This document shows positions 1 through 5,997 of a DNA stretch of 11,017 bases, piece after piece. Source of the DNA: an uncultured Clostridiaceae bacterium (GTDB lineage: Bacteria > Bacillota > Clostridia > Lachnospirales > Lachnospiraceae); contig CABSIM010000059.1 in assembly GCA_902477765.1 (NCBI GenBank), positions 1 through 11,017 of the forward strand. Direction: 5' to 3'. A program made the position numbers and the translations under genes. Each line of letters starts with the position of its first letter. The stretch's first letter is position 1. The notes under the pieces are model-generated. The model did no database searches. It was not told the DNA's origin and saw nothing but the letters and a program-made list of their open reading frames with translations.

Positions 1-43
1 ACAATTCAATACATTTACTTTTATATTCATATGAATATCGCAT
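1..43 (-). CDS. Transposase-like protein, N-terminal fragment running off the left edge
   Basis: An ATG at 43-41 follows an AAGGAGG ribosome binding site at 60-54 with a 10-base spacer. The frame then stays open to the window edge and encodes MRYSYEYKSKCIEL. This resembles the start of helix-turn-helix proteins and OrfA-type transposases of IS3-like elements common in clostridia, which often begin with a similar M-x-YSYE-(F/Y)K-x-K-C-V/I-EL string. The match rests on memory and only 14 residues, so the family is a probable call. It lies just inside what looks like an IS end, which agrees with the assignment. The gene continues outside the window, so completeness cannot be judged. Confidence 0.5.
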   Translation of the reverse strand, partial: MRYSYEYKSKCIEL

Positions 44-50
44 ATGAAAA

Positions 51-84
51 TACCCTCCTTACTGGTTGTCCAGTAAAGAGGGTA
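51..84 (-). promoter_or_regulatory. Hairpin enclosing the transposase ribosome binding site
   Basis: TACCCTC (51-57) pairs with GAGGGTA (78-84) and TTACTGG (59-65) pairs with CCAGTAA (70-76). One C/A mismatch separates the two helices and the loop is four bases. On the minus strand the AAGGAGG site (60-54) falls within the 3' arm. A transcript entering from outside the element would therefore mask the site, while a transcript starting inside the 5' arm would not. Such protection against outside transcription is known for IS10 and IS50; applying it here is inference. A weak terminator role is the alternative, since only a short T run follows. Confidence 0.55.
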
Positions 85-172
85 CATATCAGAACGTCCT
101 CTCCGTCACCGGCTCTTTTTTCTGCGCATTCTGCACAAACTATATTCCTCTGAATTTCAGTAAAAAGGCCCT

Positions 173-202
173 TTGAACCCGGCGCCCTGTTTCTGATATA
201 AT
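173..202 (+). promoter_or_regulatory. Sigma-A promoter for the CarD-like gene
   Basis: A -35 box TTGAAC (173-178) and a perfect -10 box TATAAT (197-202) are separated by 18 bases. A TG one base upstream of the -10 box makes it an extended -10. Transcription would begin near 209, giving a leader of about 53 bases. The leader contains the perfect palindrome CCCGGATCCGGG (234-245) directly before the ribosome binding site, and CCGGG at 221-225 could also pair with CCCGG at 234-238. Confidence 0.75.
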
Positions 203-261
203 AAAGATACTGGATTATGTCCGGGTCCTGACGCCCGGATCCGGGAAAGGAGGAGACTGCA

Positions 262-789
262 TTGATCTGCAAAAACGACTATGTCAATTACGGTACACAT
301 GGAATCTGCAGAGTCGAGGACATCCGTCCCATGAAATTTGATGCCTGGCCCGAAAGCCGCAGCTGCTATATTCTGAGGCCCGTGTACGATGAACATTCCT
401 GTATTTTCGTACCTGCTGACAACAGAAAGCTGACAAAGCTCATGCGTCCTGTTCTGTCCGCCGAAGAAATCGATACCATTATTTTAAGTGTGAAAGACAA
501 GAATCTTCTGTGGATTGACGACCGAAAAAAACGCACTGCCCGTTTTCAGGATATTCTCCTGAAACGTGACGAAAAGGAGCTCCTTCTTCTGGCCGGCTGT
601 CTGTATCTGAAGTTCCGTGAAGCTCCCAGGGGACTGTCTTCCACGGATGCCCAGACACTGAAAACAGCAGAATCCATCATAAATCAGGAATTTTCTTTTT
701 CCCTTGGAATCAGTCCCCGGAACACAGGTGCCTACATCAGAAAAAAGCTGGGAATTCCGGACCTGCAGAGCACGCCGGTTTCCGGCTGA
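262..789 (+). CDS. CarD-family (CdnL/TRCF-interaction-domain) transcriptional regulator
   Basis: A 175-residue protein of the CarD family, whose N-terminal Tudor-like domain binds the RNA polymerase beta subunit and whose C-terminal helical domain contacts DNA at the upstream edge of the promoter bubble. The N-terminus shows the family pattern, with the DYVNYGTHGICRVEDI stretch at 6-21, a YIL-type strand at 36-38 and IFVPADN at 48-54. It is followed by LMRPVLSAEEID (60-71), the usual link into the helical part (about 65-165). The length fits clostridial members (about 160-170 residues). The start is TTG at 262, with AAAGGAGG at 246-253 eight bases upstream; no ATG fits better. It is the only clear plus-strand gene here and converges on the DUF1275 gene. 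Members act globally on rRNA or stress promoters, but the targets of this paralogue cannot be read from the sequence. Confidence 0.85.
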   Translation: MICKNDYVNYGTHGICRVEDIRPMKFDAWPESRSCYILRPVYDEHSCIFVPADNRKLTKLMRPVLSAEEIDTIILSVKDKNLLWIDDRKKRTARFQDILLKRDEKELLLLAGCLYLKFREAPRGLSSTDAQTLKTAESIINQEFSFSLGISPRNTGAYIRKKLGIPDLQSTPVSG

Positions 790-850
790 CGCCCGGAAAG
801 AATGTTCCGTCTTCCTGAAAATCCGGTATTTTATCCCGGCGTCTTTCTTT
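788..850 (+). terminator. Possible terminator between convergent genes
   Basis: GACGCC (788-793) pairs with GGCGTC (838-843), which is followed by TTTCTTT. Smaller stems lie inside: CGGAA/TTCCG at 794-798 and 805-809, and CCGG/CCGG at 823-826 and 836-839. The closing stem is short for its large loop, so efficiency is uncertain. The segment fills the gap between the CarD-like gene and the convergent DUF1275 gene. Confidence 0.35.
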
Positions 851-1520
851 AAACCTCAGCATTTCGTTTCTGGCTTCGGATAAACAGGATTCCGGCCAGC
901 AGTGAAACGCAGCAGAACCACACCGCCTTTTCTCCTGCCATACGGCATACCGCAGAGCCCGCTGCCGCTCCGCCCACAAATACCAGATCTATCCAGTAAT
1001 AATGAAGTCCGTCCCGGCGCCGGGACACATCATGGCGATATTCTCCGGAAAACAGAAGTTCTGTTCCGCTCCGCAGATTTCCGGTGCACATGGTAGTGGC
1101 AAATGCCTTGCCCCGGATCTTCCGGAACGTTTCCACCTGCATTGCACAGCAGAATGCGATCATGGAATTGACAGCCGCATTGAATTCCTGCGGAATCCAT
1201 CCTGCGATAAAGATCAGGAAAATTTCAAACCAGAGGACCCCCTCTTTCCAGTGGACTTTCGGGTTTTCTCCCATAAGAGCCCTGATTTTTTCCGCTGCAT
1301 ATACTCCAAAGGCAAAGGCCGCAACAGGCACCAGATAGTAAAGGGCCCTCATCCAGTTTCCCTGCGCCAGGCTGATGCCCATCATGACAATATTTCCTGT
1401 TTCGGCATTGGCAAAGGCCCCTCCCCGCATCATGTAGGAATAGGCATCCAGAAATCCGCCGGTCAGTGCCAGGATGGTTCCCAGACGGATGGATTCTGAT
1501 ACTCGTCTGTTTTTTTCCAT
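849..1520 (-). CDS. YoaK/DUF1275 family membrane protein
   Basis: A 223-residue integral membrane protein of the DUF1275 (YoaK-like) family, whose molecular function is not established. The family signature is clear: TGGFLDAYSY (20-29) followed by AETGNIVMMGI (39-49), and a second related motif TTMCTGNLRSGTE (142-154) suggesting an internal duplication. About six hydrophobic segments are visible, roughly at residues 11-29, 40-53, 59-77, 96-110, 113-127 and 174-216 (the last probably two helices). The ATG at 1520 was chosen because GGAAGGG (1535-1529) lies eight bases upstream. A GTG at 1577 would extend it by 19 residues but has no ribosome binding site and sits almost on the predicted transcription start. 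An ATG at 1526 is too close to the site. It appears monocistronic. Confidence 0.8.
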   Translation of the reverse strand: MEKNRRVSESIRLGTILALTGGFLDAYSYMMRGGAFANAETGNIVMMGISLAQGNWMRALYYLVPVAAFAFGVYAAEKIRALMGENPKVHWKEGVLWFEIFLIFIAGWIPQEFNAAVNSMIAFCCAMQVETFRKIRGKAFATTMCTGNLRSGTELLFSGEYRHDVSRRRDGLHYYWIDLVFVGGAAAGSAVCRMAGEKAVWFCCVSLLAGILFIRSQKRNAEV

Positions 1521-1591
1521 TTTCATATCCCTTCCGTATGTTCTTTTCTCCGGCAGTTTTTCTGAAAAAGAAGTCACGCCGGCTACCGTCC

Positions 1592-1620
1592 ATTATAATC
1601 ATCCCGTTTCCTTCTGTAAA
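1592..1620 (-). promoter_or_regulatory. Sigma-A promoter for the DUF1275 gene
   Basis: On the minus strand TTTACA (1620-1615) and a perfect TATAAT (1597-1592) are separated by 17 bases. Transcription would start near 1585, about 65 bases before the chosen ATG. It lies after the terminator of the upstream operon, so the gene is likely an independent unit. Confidence 0.8.
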
Positions 1621-1653
1621 GCTTTTCCGGAACTCTCCACGGATTATACACGC

Positions 1654-1689
1654 AAAAAACAGGAACCACATTCCGGATGCAGTTCCTGT
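1654..1689 (-). terminator. Intrinsic terminator of the transporter-hydrolase operon
   Basis: The arms ACAGGAAC (1689-1682 region) and GTTCCTGT (1666-1659 region) form a perfect 8-bp stem. CAT/ATG inside the loop can add three pairs. On the minus strand the stem runs directly into a T run at 1658-1654. It lies 36 bases after the stop codon of the M20 hydrolase gene and is oriented to end that transcript. Confidence 0.75.
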
Positions 1690-1724
1690 CTCTTTCCGTT
1701 TTTATCTTCCTGCGATTCGCGTCT

Positions 1725-3188
1725 TTACATTTTTTCTCCCGGCACCACCGGTACGGCACCTTCGGGAACCGGGCAGAAATATCCGCCGTACCGCTTCATC
1801 TTGGCTGCATATTCATCTTTTGCCGCCTGAAGGACCTCCGGTTTCTCCATCAGATCGACAGCCGCCGCTGCCAGAACTTTTCCTGCCATCAGCATTCCCT
1901 TATGGGCAATGGAAGTGCGTCCGCAGGATACATTCTGCCAGGAATGGCCCGGCGCCTTGGACGGATACGTGGCCGTATTGATCTGGGCAGTGGGTACGCA
2001 CCAGCTCACATCTCCCACGTCCGTGGATCCCATCCGCGGTTTTTCCGAATAAAGATACGGAACAATAAAATCGTTGATGGGCTTTGTTCCGTGACAGGAC
2101 TTCTCGTCCACATAACTGTAGATATCCGGGTCATCTTCCGTTGCATCTCCCGGAAGGCTGTCATCCTTCATCTCATAGGAATCATAAAGCGCCTGCGCAA
2201 ATGCCGTCTCTTCTCCGGTATACTCCGGAACTCCCACTTGCTGGAAATTTTCCCACAGAAGTGATTCCAGTGTCTTGTTGGGAACCGTGTTGGAGCAGCC
2301 GTCGATGAATTTCTTTTCCATTTTTGTGTCTGTCATCATGGAAGCTGCCAGTGCAATTCTGTCCACCCGCTCCTGCAGTTCCATGGCATCTCTGGCCCAG
2401 ATGGAACGCACCATATAAAGAACCTGTGCTCTGGGCTGCACCACATTGGGGGATGCACCGCCGGCATCTGTAATGGAATAGTGAATTCTGGAACTGTCCG
2501 GCATATGTTCCCTGAGGAACTGTACCGCAATGTTCATCAGTTCCACCGCATCCAGTGCCGAACGTCCTTTTTCCGGAGCACCTGCCGCGTGGGAAGCCAC
2601 ACCTGTAAACTTATATTCGGTCTGAATGCAGGTATTGCAGGTTCCGGAAGTCACCTGATTGACATTCCCCGGATGCCAGGTAAGGCATGCATCACACTCT
2701 CCGAATACACCGTCCCGGGCCATGAATGCCTTGGTGGCTGCTCCTTCTTCTCCAGGGCATCCGTACAGAATCACCCTGCCGGATCCTTCGCCCTTTTCTT
2801 CCAGATATTTTTTCACCGCAAAGGCAGCTGCCATGGCTCCGGCCCCCAGAAGGTTATGGCCGCAGCCGTGACCGTTTCCATCCGGTACAAGTTCTTTTCT
2901 GCCGGCGGAGCCCGCCACCTGGGACAATCCTGTCAGAGCATCATACTCGGCCAGAATTCCGATGACCGGTTTTCCGGAGCCATAGGAAGCCCGGAATGCC
3001 GTCTCGATTCCGGCAAATGGCTTCTCCACCTGAAATCCTTCTTCTGCCAGCACCCTGGCATACAGGTCCGCCGACTGGAATTCCCGAAGGGACAGTTCCG
3101 CATACTCCCATATTTTATCGGACACTTCCGTGATCACATCTGCTTTTTCGTCGATATAGTCCAAAATCTTTTTCTTTTCTTCTGTCAT
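1725..3188 (-). CDS. M20 family amidohydrolase, AbgB-like (p-aminobenzoyl-glutamate hydrolase subunit B type)
   Basis: A 487-residue zinc metallohydrolase of the M20 peptidase family, closest by motif to AbgB, which splits p-aminobenzoyl-glutamate (E. coli AbgB is about 480 residues). Likely metal and catalytic residues are Cys109 and His111 in GHGCGHN (106-112), the Glu pair 147-148 in CPGEEG, His172 in WHPG, and His200 in ASHAA of the lid region. The C-terminal signature STDVGDVSW (388-396), followed by GHSW (414-417) and RTSIAHKGM (424-432), is typical of AbgB-type enzymes. No signal peptide is seen, so it should be cytosolic. The ATG at 3188 has AAGGAGG eight bases upstream; an ATG at 3206 would place that site inside the gene. 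It is last in an operon behind an amino-acid importer, which suggests it cleaves an imported amide or amino-acid conjugate. The substrate cannot be told from sequence. Confidence 0.85.
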   Translation of the reverse strand: MTEEKKKILDYIDEKADVITEVSDKIWEYAELSLREFQSADLYARVLAEEGFQVEKPFAGIETAFRASYGSGKPVIGILAEYDALTGLSQVAGSAGRKELVPDGNGHGCGHNLLGAGAMAAAFAVKKYLEEKGEGSGRVILYGCPGEEGAATKAFMARDGVFGECDACLTWHPGNVNQVTSGTCNTCIQTEYKFTGVASHAAGAPEKGRSALDAVELMNIAVQFLREHMPDSSRIHYSITDAGGASPNVVQPRAQVLYMVRSIWARDAMELQERVDRIALAASMMTDTKMEKKFIDGCSNTVPNKTLESLLWENFQQVGVPEYTGEETAFAQALYDSYEMKDDSLPGDATEDDPDIYSYVDEKSCHGTKPINDFIVPYLYSEKPRMGSTDVGDVSWCVPTAQINTATYPSKAPGHSWQNVSCGRTSIAHKGMLMAGKVLAAAAVDLMEKPEVLQAAKDEYAAKMKRYGGYFCPVPEGAVPVVPGEKM

Positions 3189-3217
3189 TGCCGCAGCCTC
3201 CTTCATTTTTCCGTTCC

Positions 3218-3241
3218 GGTGTTTCCCTGTTCCGGGACACC
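3218..3241 (-). other. Intercistronic hairpin after the ATPase gene
   Basis: On the minus strand GGTG-TCCC pairs with GGGA-CACC around a six-base loop, with two unpaired A residues in the 3' arm. It begins directly after the ATPase stop codon. No T run follows, so it is more likely an RNA-stabilising or processing hairpin than a terminator. The hydrolase gene probably stays in the same transcript. Confidence 0.45.
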
Positions 3242-3242
3242 T

Positions 3243-3992
3243 TTAATACAGTACCTTGCTCAGGAACTCTTTTGTTCTGGGATTCTGCGGGTGTCCGAAC
3301 ACCTCATCCGGAGACCCTTTCTCCGCAATGATACCGCCATCCATGAAGAACACCCGGTCAGAGATCTCCTTGGCAAATCCCATTTCATGCGTTACGATCA
3401 CGGTGGTCAGCCCGGTTTTCACAAGATTCTTGATAACCTGCAGCACCTCTCCCACCATTTCCGGATCCAGAGCAGATGTGGGTTCATCAAACAGCATCAC
3501 ATCCGGTTCCATGGCGAGTGCACGCACAATGGCAAGCCTCTGTTTCTGACCTCCGGAAAGTTTTTTGGGATACTGGTTGATCTTATCATAAAGTCCCACC
3601 CGTTCCAGAAGCTCTTTTGCCATTTCGTCTGCTTCTTTCTGGCTCTTTTTCCCCAGAAGCACCGGTGCCATGGTCACATTTTTTCCCACGGTCATATTGG
3701 GAAATACATTGAAATGCTGGAACACCATTCCCATTTTCTGGCGGTGAATATTGATATCCACATTTTTATCTGTTATATCCACTCCTTCAAAAAAGATATG
3801 TCCCGAAGACGGTTTCTCCAGCAGATTCAGACATCTCAGGAAGGTACTTTTTCCGCCGCCGGACGGGCCGATCACGGAAACCACTTCCCCCTTGGAAATG
3901 CATTCTGTTACACCCTTCAGTACCTGAAGGCTGCCAAATGATTTATGTAAGTCCTCAACACGGATCAGTTCATTATCAGCGTTCACCTGCAC
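3243..3992 (-). CDS. Polar amino acid ABC transporter, ATP-binding protein (GlnQ/HisP type)
   Basis: A 249-residue ATPase that powers uptake by the adjacent permease at the inner face of the membrane. All core motifs are present: Walker A GPSGGGKST (42-50), Q-loop Gln92, signature LSGGQKQR (145-152), Walker B VMLFDEP (165-171) with catalytic Glu170, D-loop SALD (173-176) and switch His202. The FQHFNVFPNMTV stretch (91-102) is characteristic of the polar-amino-acid (PAAT) subfamily. The start is GTG at 3992, with AGGAGG four bases upstream; an in-frame GTG at 3986 has ten-base spacing and is equally plausible. Either start lies inside the 3' end of the permease gene, so translation is probably coupled. 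Substrate specificity is set by the binding protein. Confidence 0.93.
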   Translation of the reverse strand: MQVNADNELIRVEDLHKSFGSLQVLKGVTECISKGEVVSVIGPSGGGKSTFLRCLNLLEKPSSGHIFFEGVDITDKNVDINIHRQKMGMVFQHFNVFPNMTVGKNVTMAPVLLGKKSQKEADEMAKELLERVGLYDKINQYPKKLSGGQKQRLAIVRALAMEPDVMLFDEPTSALDPEMVGEVLQVIKNLVKTGLTTVIVTHEMGFAKEISDRVFFMDGGIIAEKGSPDEVFGHPQNPRTKEFLSKVLY

Positions 3993-4665
3993 TCAGCCTC
4001 CTCTCCAGCATGGCAATCAGTTTAGACAGAATAAATGTCAGCAGGAAATAAATAATACCTACAATGGTCAGCGGCTCCAGCACCCGGAAGGTGATTCCGT
4101 TGATGGTCTTGAACTGGGTCATCAGCTCACCGATGAAGAAGGTGGAAGCCAGCGATGTTTCCTTCACCACGGCAATGAACTCATTGCACAGGGCAGGAAG
4201 AATGTTTTTAACTGCCTGAGGCAGCACCACATGGATCATGGTCTGTCTGCTGTTAAGTCCCAGAGACCTGGCAGCTTCTGTCTGTCCCACATCCACTGCC
4301 TGAATGCCGGCCCGGACGATCTCACAGACATAGGCCGTGGAGTTCACGCAGCAGGCAATCAGAACGCACGTGAACTCGCTGAGGTTCAGAAAAGGCATCC
4401 ACTGAGGAAGCATAAAATAGAAGAAATACAGCTGAAGGAGGATCGGTGTTCCGCGGATCACCTCCACATATACAGCTGCTATGGCACTCAGGGGTTTGAC
4501 TTTACCGATTCCCCAGTTACTGCGGCGCATCATCGCCATCAGCGAACCGAAAACCGTACTGATCAGGACTGTGAGGAAGCCCATAAAAAGGGTCATTCCC
4601 AGTCCCTGGAGGAACAGATTCCAGTATTTATTCCATATCTGCCACATCACCTCAAAAAATTCCAT
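3976..4665 (-). CDS. Polar amino acid ABC transporter, permease (HisM/GlnP type)
   Basis: A 229-residue membrane permease forming the channel of the amino-acid importer, probably as a homodimer because no second permease gene is present. Hydrophobic segments lie at about 17-45, 59-86, 96-117, 162-180 and 197-220. The cytoplasmic EAA loop that docks the ATPase is clear: EAARSLG (130-136), ending in the conserved LP at 148-149. The VIRGTPILLQL stretch (69-79) is another mark of the His/Glu/Gln/Arg permease family. The ATG at 4665 follows AAAGGAG by about nine bases. The gene overlaps the ATPase gene by 17 bases and follows the binding-protein gene after a hairpin. Confidence 0.93.
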   Translation of the reverse strand: MEFFEVMWQIWNKYWNLFLQGLGMTLFMGFLTVLISTVFGSLMAMMRRSNWGIGKVKPLSAIAAVYVEVIRGTPILLQLYFFYFMLPQWMPFLNLSEFTCVLIACCVNSTAYVCEIVRAGIQAVDVGQTEAARSLGLNSRQTMIHVVLPQAVKNILPALCNEFIAVVKETSLASTFFIGELMTQFKTINGITFRVLEPLTIVGIIYFLLTFILSKLIAMLERRLSAGER

Positions 4666-4742
4666 GGAAAAAAGCTCCTTTCCGTTTACTTTTCCGCCTG
4701 TTTTTCCGTTTATTTACCGGCTCTGCGCCGTTAAGGTACGAC

Positions 4743-4769
4743 AAAAGTCTTCCCGGATTCCGGGAAGAC
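4743..4769 (-). terminator. Partial terminator between the binding-protein and permease genes
   Basis: A perfect 10-bp stem, GTCTTCCCGG against CCGGGAAGAC, encloses a three-base loop. On the minus strand it is followed by only four T residues. It lies about 20 bases after the binding-protein stop codon. A leaky terminator or 3'-end-protecting hairpin here would yield more binding protein than membrane components, as known for other ABC operons. No separate promoter is evident before the permease gene. Confidence 0.7.
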
Positions 4770-4790
4770 CCCAGTCATATGTTTCTTCTC

Positions 4791-5750
4791 TTAGTGAGTC
4801 TCAATTCCAAGGGATTCTGCCAGCTCTGTGGCATCTGCCTTCCATACCTCGTAAAGTCCCTCTTCATTCACTTCGTTGATTACTTCATTGATGGCGTTGA
4901 GCAGTTCGTCGTCACCCTTCTGAACCGCCACCACGTTTCCGTCACTGGCATAGGCAAATTTGAACTCAGCCATGGCAAGATCCGGATAGCTCTTAACCAG
5001 AGATTCTCCGTTATCTCCGGAAACGGCAACTGCGTCCACCTTACCGGTAAGAAGCATCATCACGCCGTCTGTTACGGCAGTTACAGACTGCAGTTCCACG
5101 TCTGCCGGCAGCTGTTCCTGTACCAGTGTCTGCTGAAGGGCCGCATTCTGAGCCGCCACTTTCTTTCCGGAGAATGACTCCGCCGTATTGTATGTGGAAG
5201 CCATATCTTTCATTACCAGAAGGCCCTGTCCCTTCTCGCTTCCTACGTTATAGCGTTCAGAAAGTCCGAGTGCCTCGGCTCTTTCTTCCGTGTAGGCAAA
5301 TCCGGAAATACCCATATCAATGGTACCGGACGCAAGGCCCTGCTGAATTGCCGAAAACTCCATGGGCTTGATCTCCAGTTCCACACCCAGTTTCTCAGCG
5401 ATGTATTTTCCAAGTTCAATGTCTGCGCCCACATATTCGGTGGTTCCGGAGCTTACATCCTTGAACTCCCAGGGTGCGAAGTCAGGGGCCGTACCCATTA
5501 CAATTTTTCCGGCTGCCTTGATCTTTGCCAGATGACCGTTGGGATCAATTTCCCCGGAAGCGGAATCCGTTTCTTCTGCCGCTTCAGAGGATGTTTCAGC
5601 CTCGGTGCCGGTCTCTTCTTCCGATGAAGCCTCGGTTGCTGCTGCCGTGGTTGCGGCCGCTGTTGTTTCCGCAGACTGGGAACTGCATCCGGCCAGAGCC
5701 GCGATGGAAAGTGCTGCTGCCATTGCCATGAATAATACGTTTTTCTTCAT
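4791..5750 (-). CDS. Amino acid ABC transporter substrate-binding lipoprotein (SBP_bac_3 family)
   Basis: A 319-residue extracellular solute-binding lipoprotein. Residues 1-21 form a lipoprotein signal with lipobox LAGC, so Cys22 would be lipidated and anchored to the membrane. A low-complexity linker rich in Ala, Thr, Ser and Glu follows (about 23-67). The two-lobed binding domain has typical family features: GTAPDFAPWEF (86-96), a GADIELGKYIAEKLG stretch, then DMGISGFAYTEERAE, whose Arg normally contacts the ligand carboxylate. The ATG at 5750 follows GAGGAG by eight bases. An upstream ATG at 5837 lies inside the promoter and lacks a ribosome binding site. It is first in the operon with permease, ATPase and M20 hydrolase. 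The ligand is not determinable from sequence; a basic or other polar amino acid would fit the family. Confidence 0.9.
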   Translation of the reverse strand: MKKNVLFMAMAAALSIAALAGCSSQSAETTAAATTAAATEASSEEETGTEAETSSEAAEETDSASGEIDPNGHLAKIKAAGKIVMGTAPDFAPWEFKDVSSGTTEYVGADIELGKYIAEKLGVELEIKPMEFSAIQQGLASGTIDMGISGFAYTEERAEALGLSERYNVGSEKGQGLLVMKDMASTYNTAESFSGKKVAAQNAALQQTLVQEQLPADVELQSVTAVTDGVMMLLTGKVDAVAVSGDNGESLVKSYPDLAMAEFKFAYASDGNVVAVQKGDDELLNAINEVINEVNEEGLYEVWKADATELAESLGIETH

Positions 5751-5776
5751 AATCTTCTCTCCTCTTTTACCTTTTT

Positions 5777-5826
5777 GATACCTGCGTCCGTCTGTTCCGG
5801 ATCTGTTCCGCAGTGCATTCTGTATC
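5777..5826 (-). promoter_or_regulatory. Structured 5' leader of the transporter operon
   Basis: Three nested stems can form: GATAC (5777-5781) with GTATC (5822-5826), CTGCG (5782-5786) with CGCAG (5809-5813), and TCCG (5787-5790) with CGGA (5798-5801). The 3' arms in plus-strand order are separated by seven- and eight-base bulges. A 9-base direct repeat TCTGTTCCG occurs at 5791-5799 and 5802-5810. The structure would begin a few bases after the predicted transcript start and end about 26 bases before the ATG. It matches no riboswitch that I recognise. Confidence 0.4.
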
Positions 5827-5830
5827 TTGA

Positions 5831-5848
5831 TATGCATTATAATGCATA
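5831..5848. promoter_or_regulatory. Perfect 18-bp palindromic operator over the -10 box (ArgR-like)
   Basis: TATGCATTATAATGCATA is a perfect palindrome. It fits the general shape of an ARG box, two TGNAT half-sites separated by four A/T bases, but has C/G where the E. coli consensus has A/T. Its position over the -10 box implies repression by steric block. ArgR is an inference from the shape and from carAB next door; another dimeric repressor is possible. Confidence 0.6.
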
Positions 5849-5864
5849 AATATTCTTTTGTAAA
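5836..5864 (-). promoter_or_regulatory. Sigma-A promoter of the transporter-hydrolase operon
   Basis: On the minus strand TTTACA (5864-5859) and a perfect TATAAT (5841-5836) are separated by exactly 17 bases, in very A/T-rich DNA. The predicted start is near 5829, giving a leader of about 78 bases. The -10 box lies in the centre of an 18-bp palindrome, so strong basal activity with repression is likely. Confidence 0.85.
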
Positions 5865-5881
5865 GAGGTTTTTTTAAGTTT

Positions 5882-5919
5882 TTTTGATTTTTATGCATAT
5901 TTTTTACTAATTATGCATT
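5882..5919. promoter_or_regulatory. Two upstream partial operator boxes sharing ATGCAT
   Basis: ATGCAT recurs at 5893-5898 and 5913-5918, upstream of the -35 box. Read on the minus strand, the nearer one continues as TATGCATAAAAATCAAAA and matches the ARG-box pattern except in one of the strongly conserved second-half positions. The farther one keeps only one good half-site. With the palindrome at 5831-5848 they give three ATGCAT-centred sites over about 90 bases, as expected for cooperative binding by a multimeric repressor. Confidence 0.4.
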
Positions 5920-5960
5920 CGTATTATACATTCCGGCTACCGGACATGCCCGGAAACCAG

Positions 5961-5993
5961 AGCAGGCACACCGTTATTTCCGGCATGCCTGCT
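5961..5993 (-). terminator. Hairpin just after carB, probable 3' end structure
   Basis: AGCAGGCA (5961-5968) pairs with TGCCTGCT (5986-5993), and CCG/CGG inside can add three pairs. It lies four bases past the carB stop codon. On the minus strand no T run follows, so it may stabilise the 3' end or act as a weak or factor-assisted terminator. The plus strand has a short TTTT after it, which overlaps carB. Confidence 0.4.
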
Positions 5994-5997
5994 GCTT

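Larger units (their letters stand above)
1..86 (-). mobile_element. End of an IS3-family-like insertion sequence (partial)
   Basis: Read on the minus strand, this segment begins TGTACCC at base 86 and continues through TTTACTGGACA, then a ribosome binding site and a start codon. The pattern TGTAC...TGGACA resembles the terminal inverted repeats of IS3-family elements of the IS150 type, as recalled from known elements rather than aligned. The element would extend left beyond the window, so its other end, the rest of the transposase and any target duplication cannot be seen. The boundary at 86 is inferred from the TG start. The short reading frame inside supports the call. Confidence 0.5.

Noticed and set aside
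5751..5837. Upstream ATG at 5837 extending the binding protein by 29 residues
   Set aside because: That start lies inside the -10 box and palindrome, before the predicted transcript start. It would also place 29 charged residues ahead of a perfect lipoprotein signal peptide.
5923..5928. Another TATAAT on the minus strand upstream of the operator sites
   Set aside because: No acceptable -35 box lies 15-19 bases upstream; the flanking sequence there is GC-rich carB trailer.
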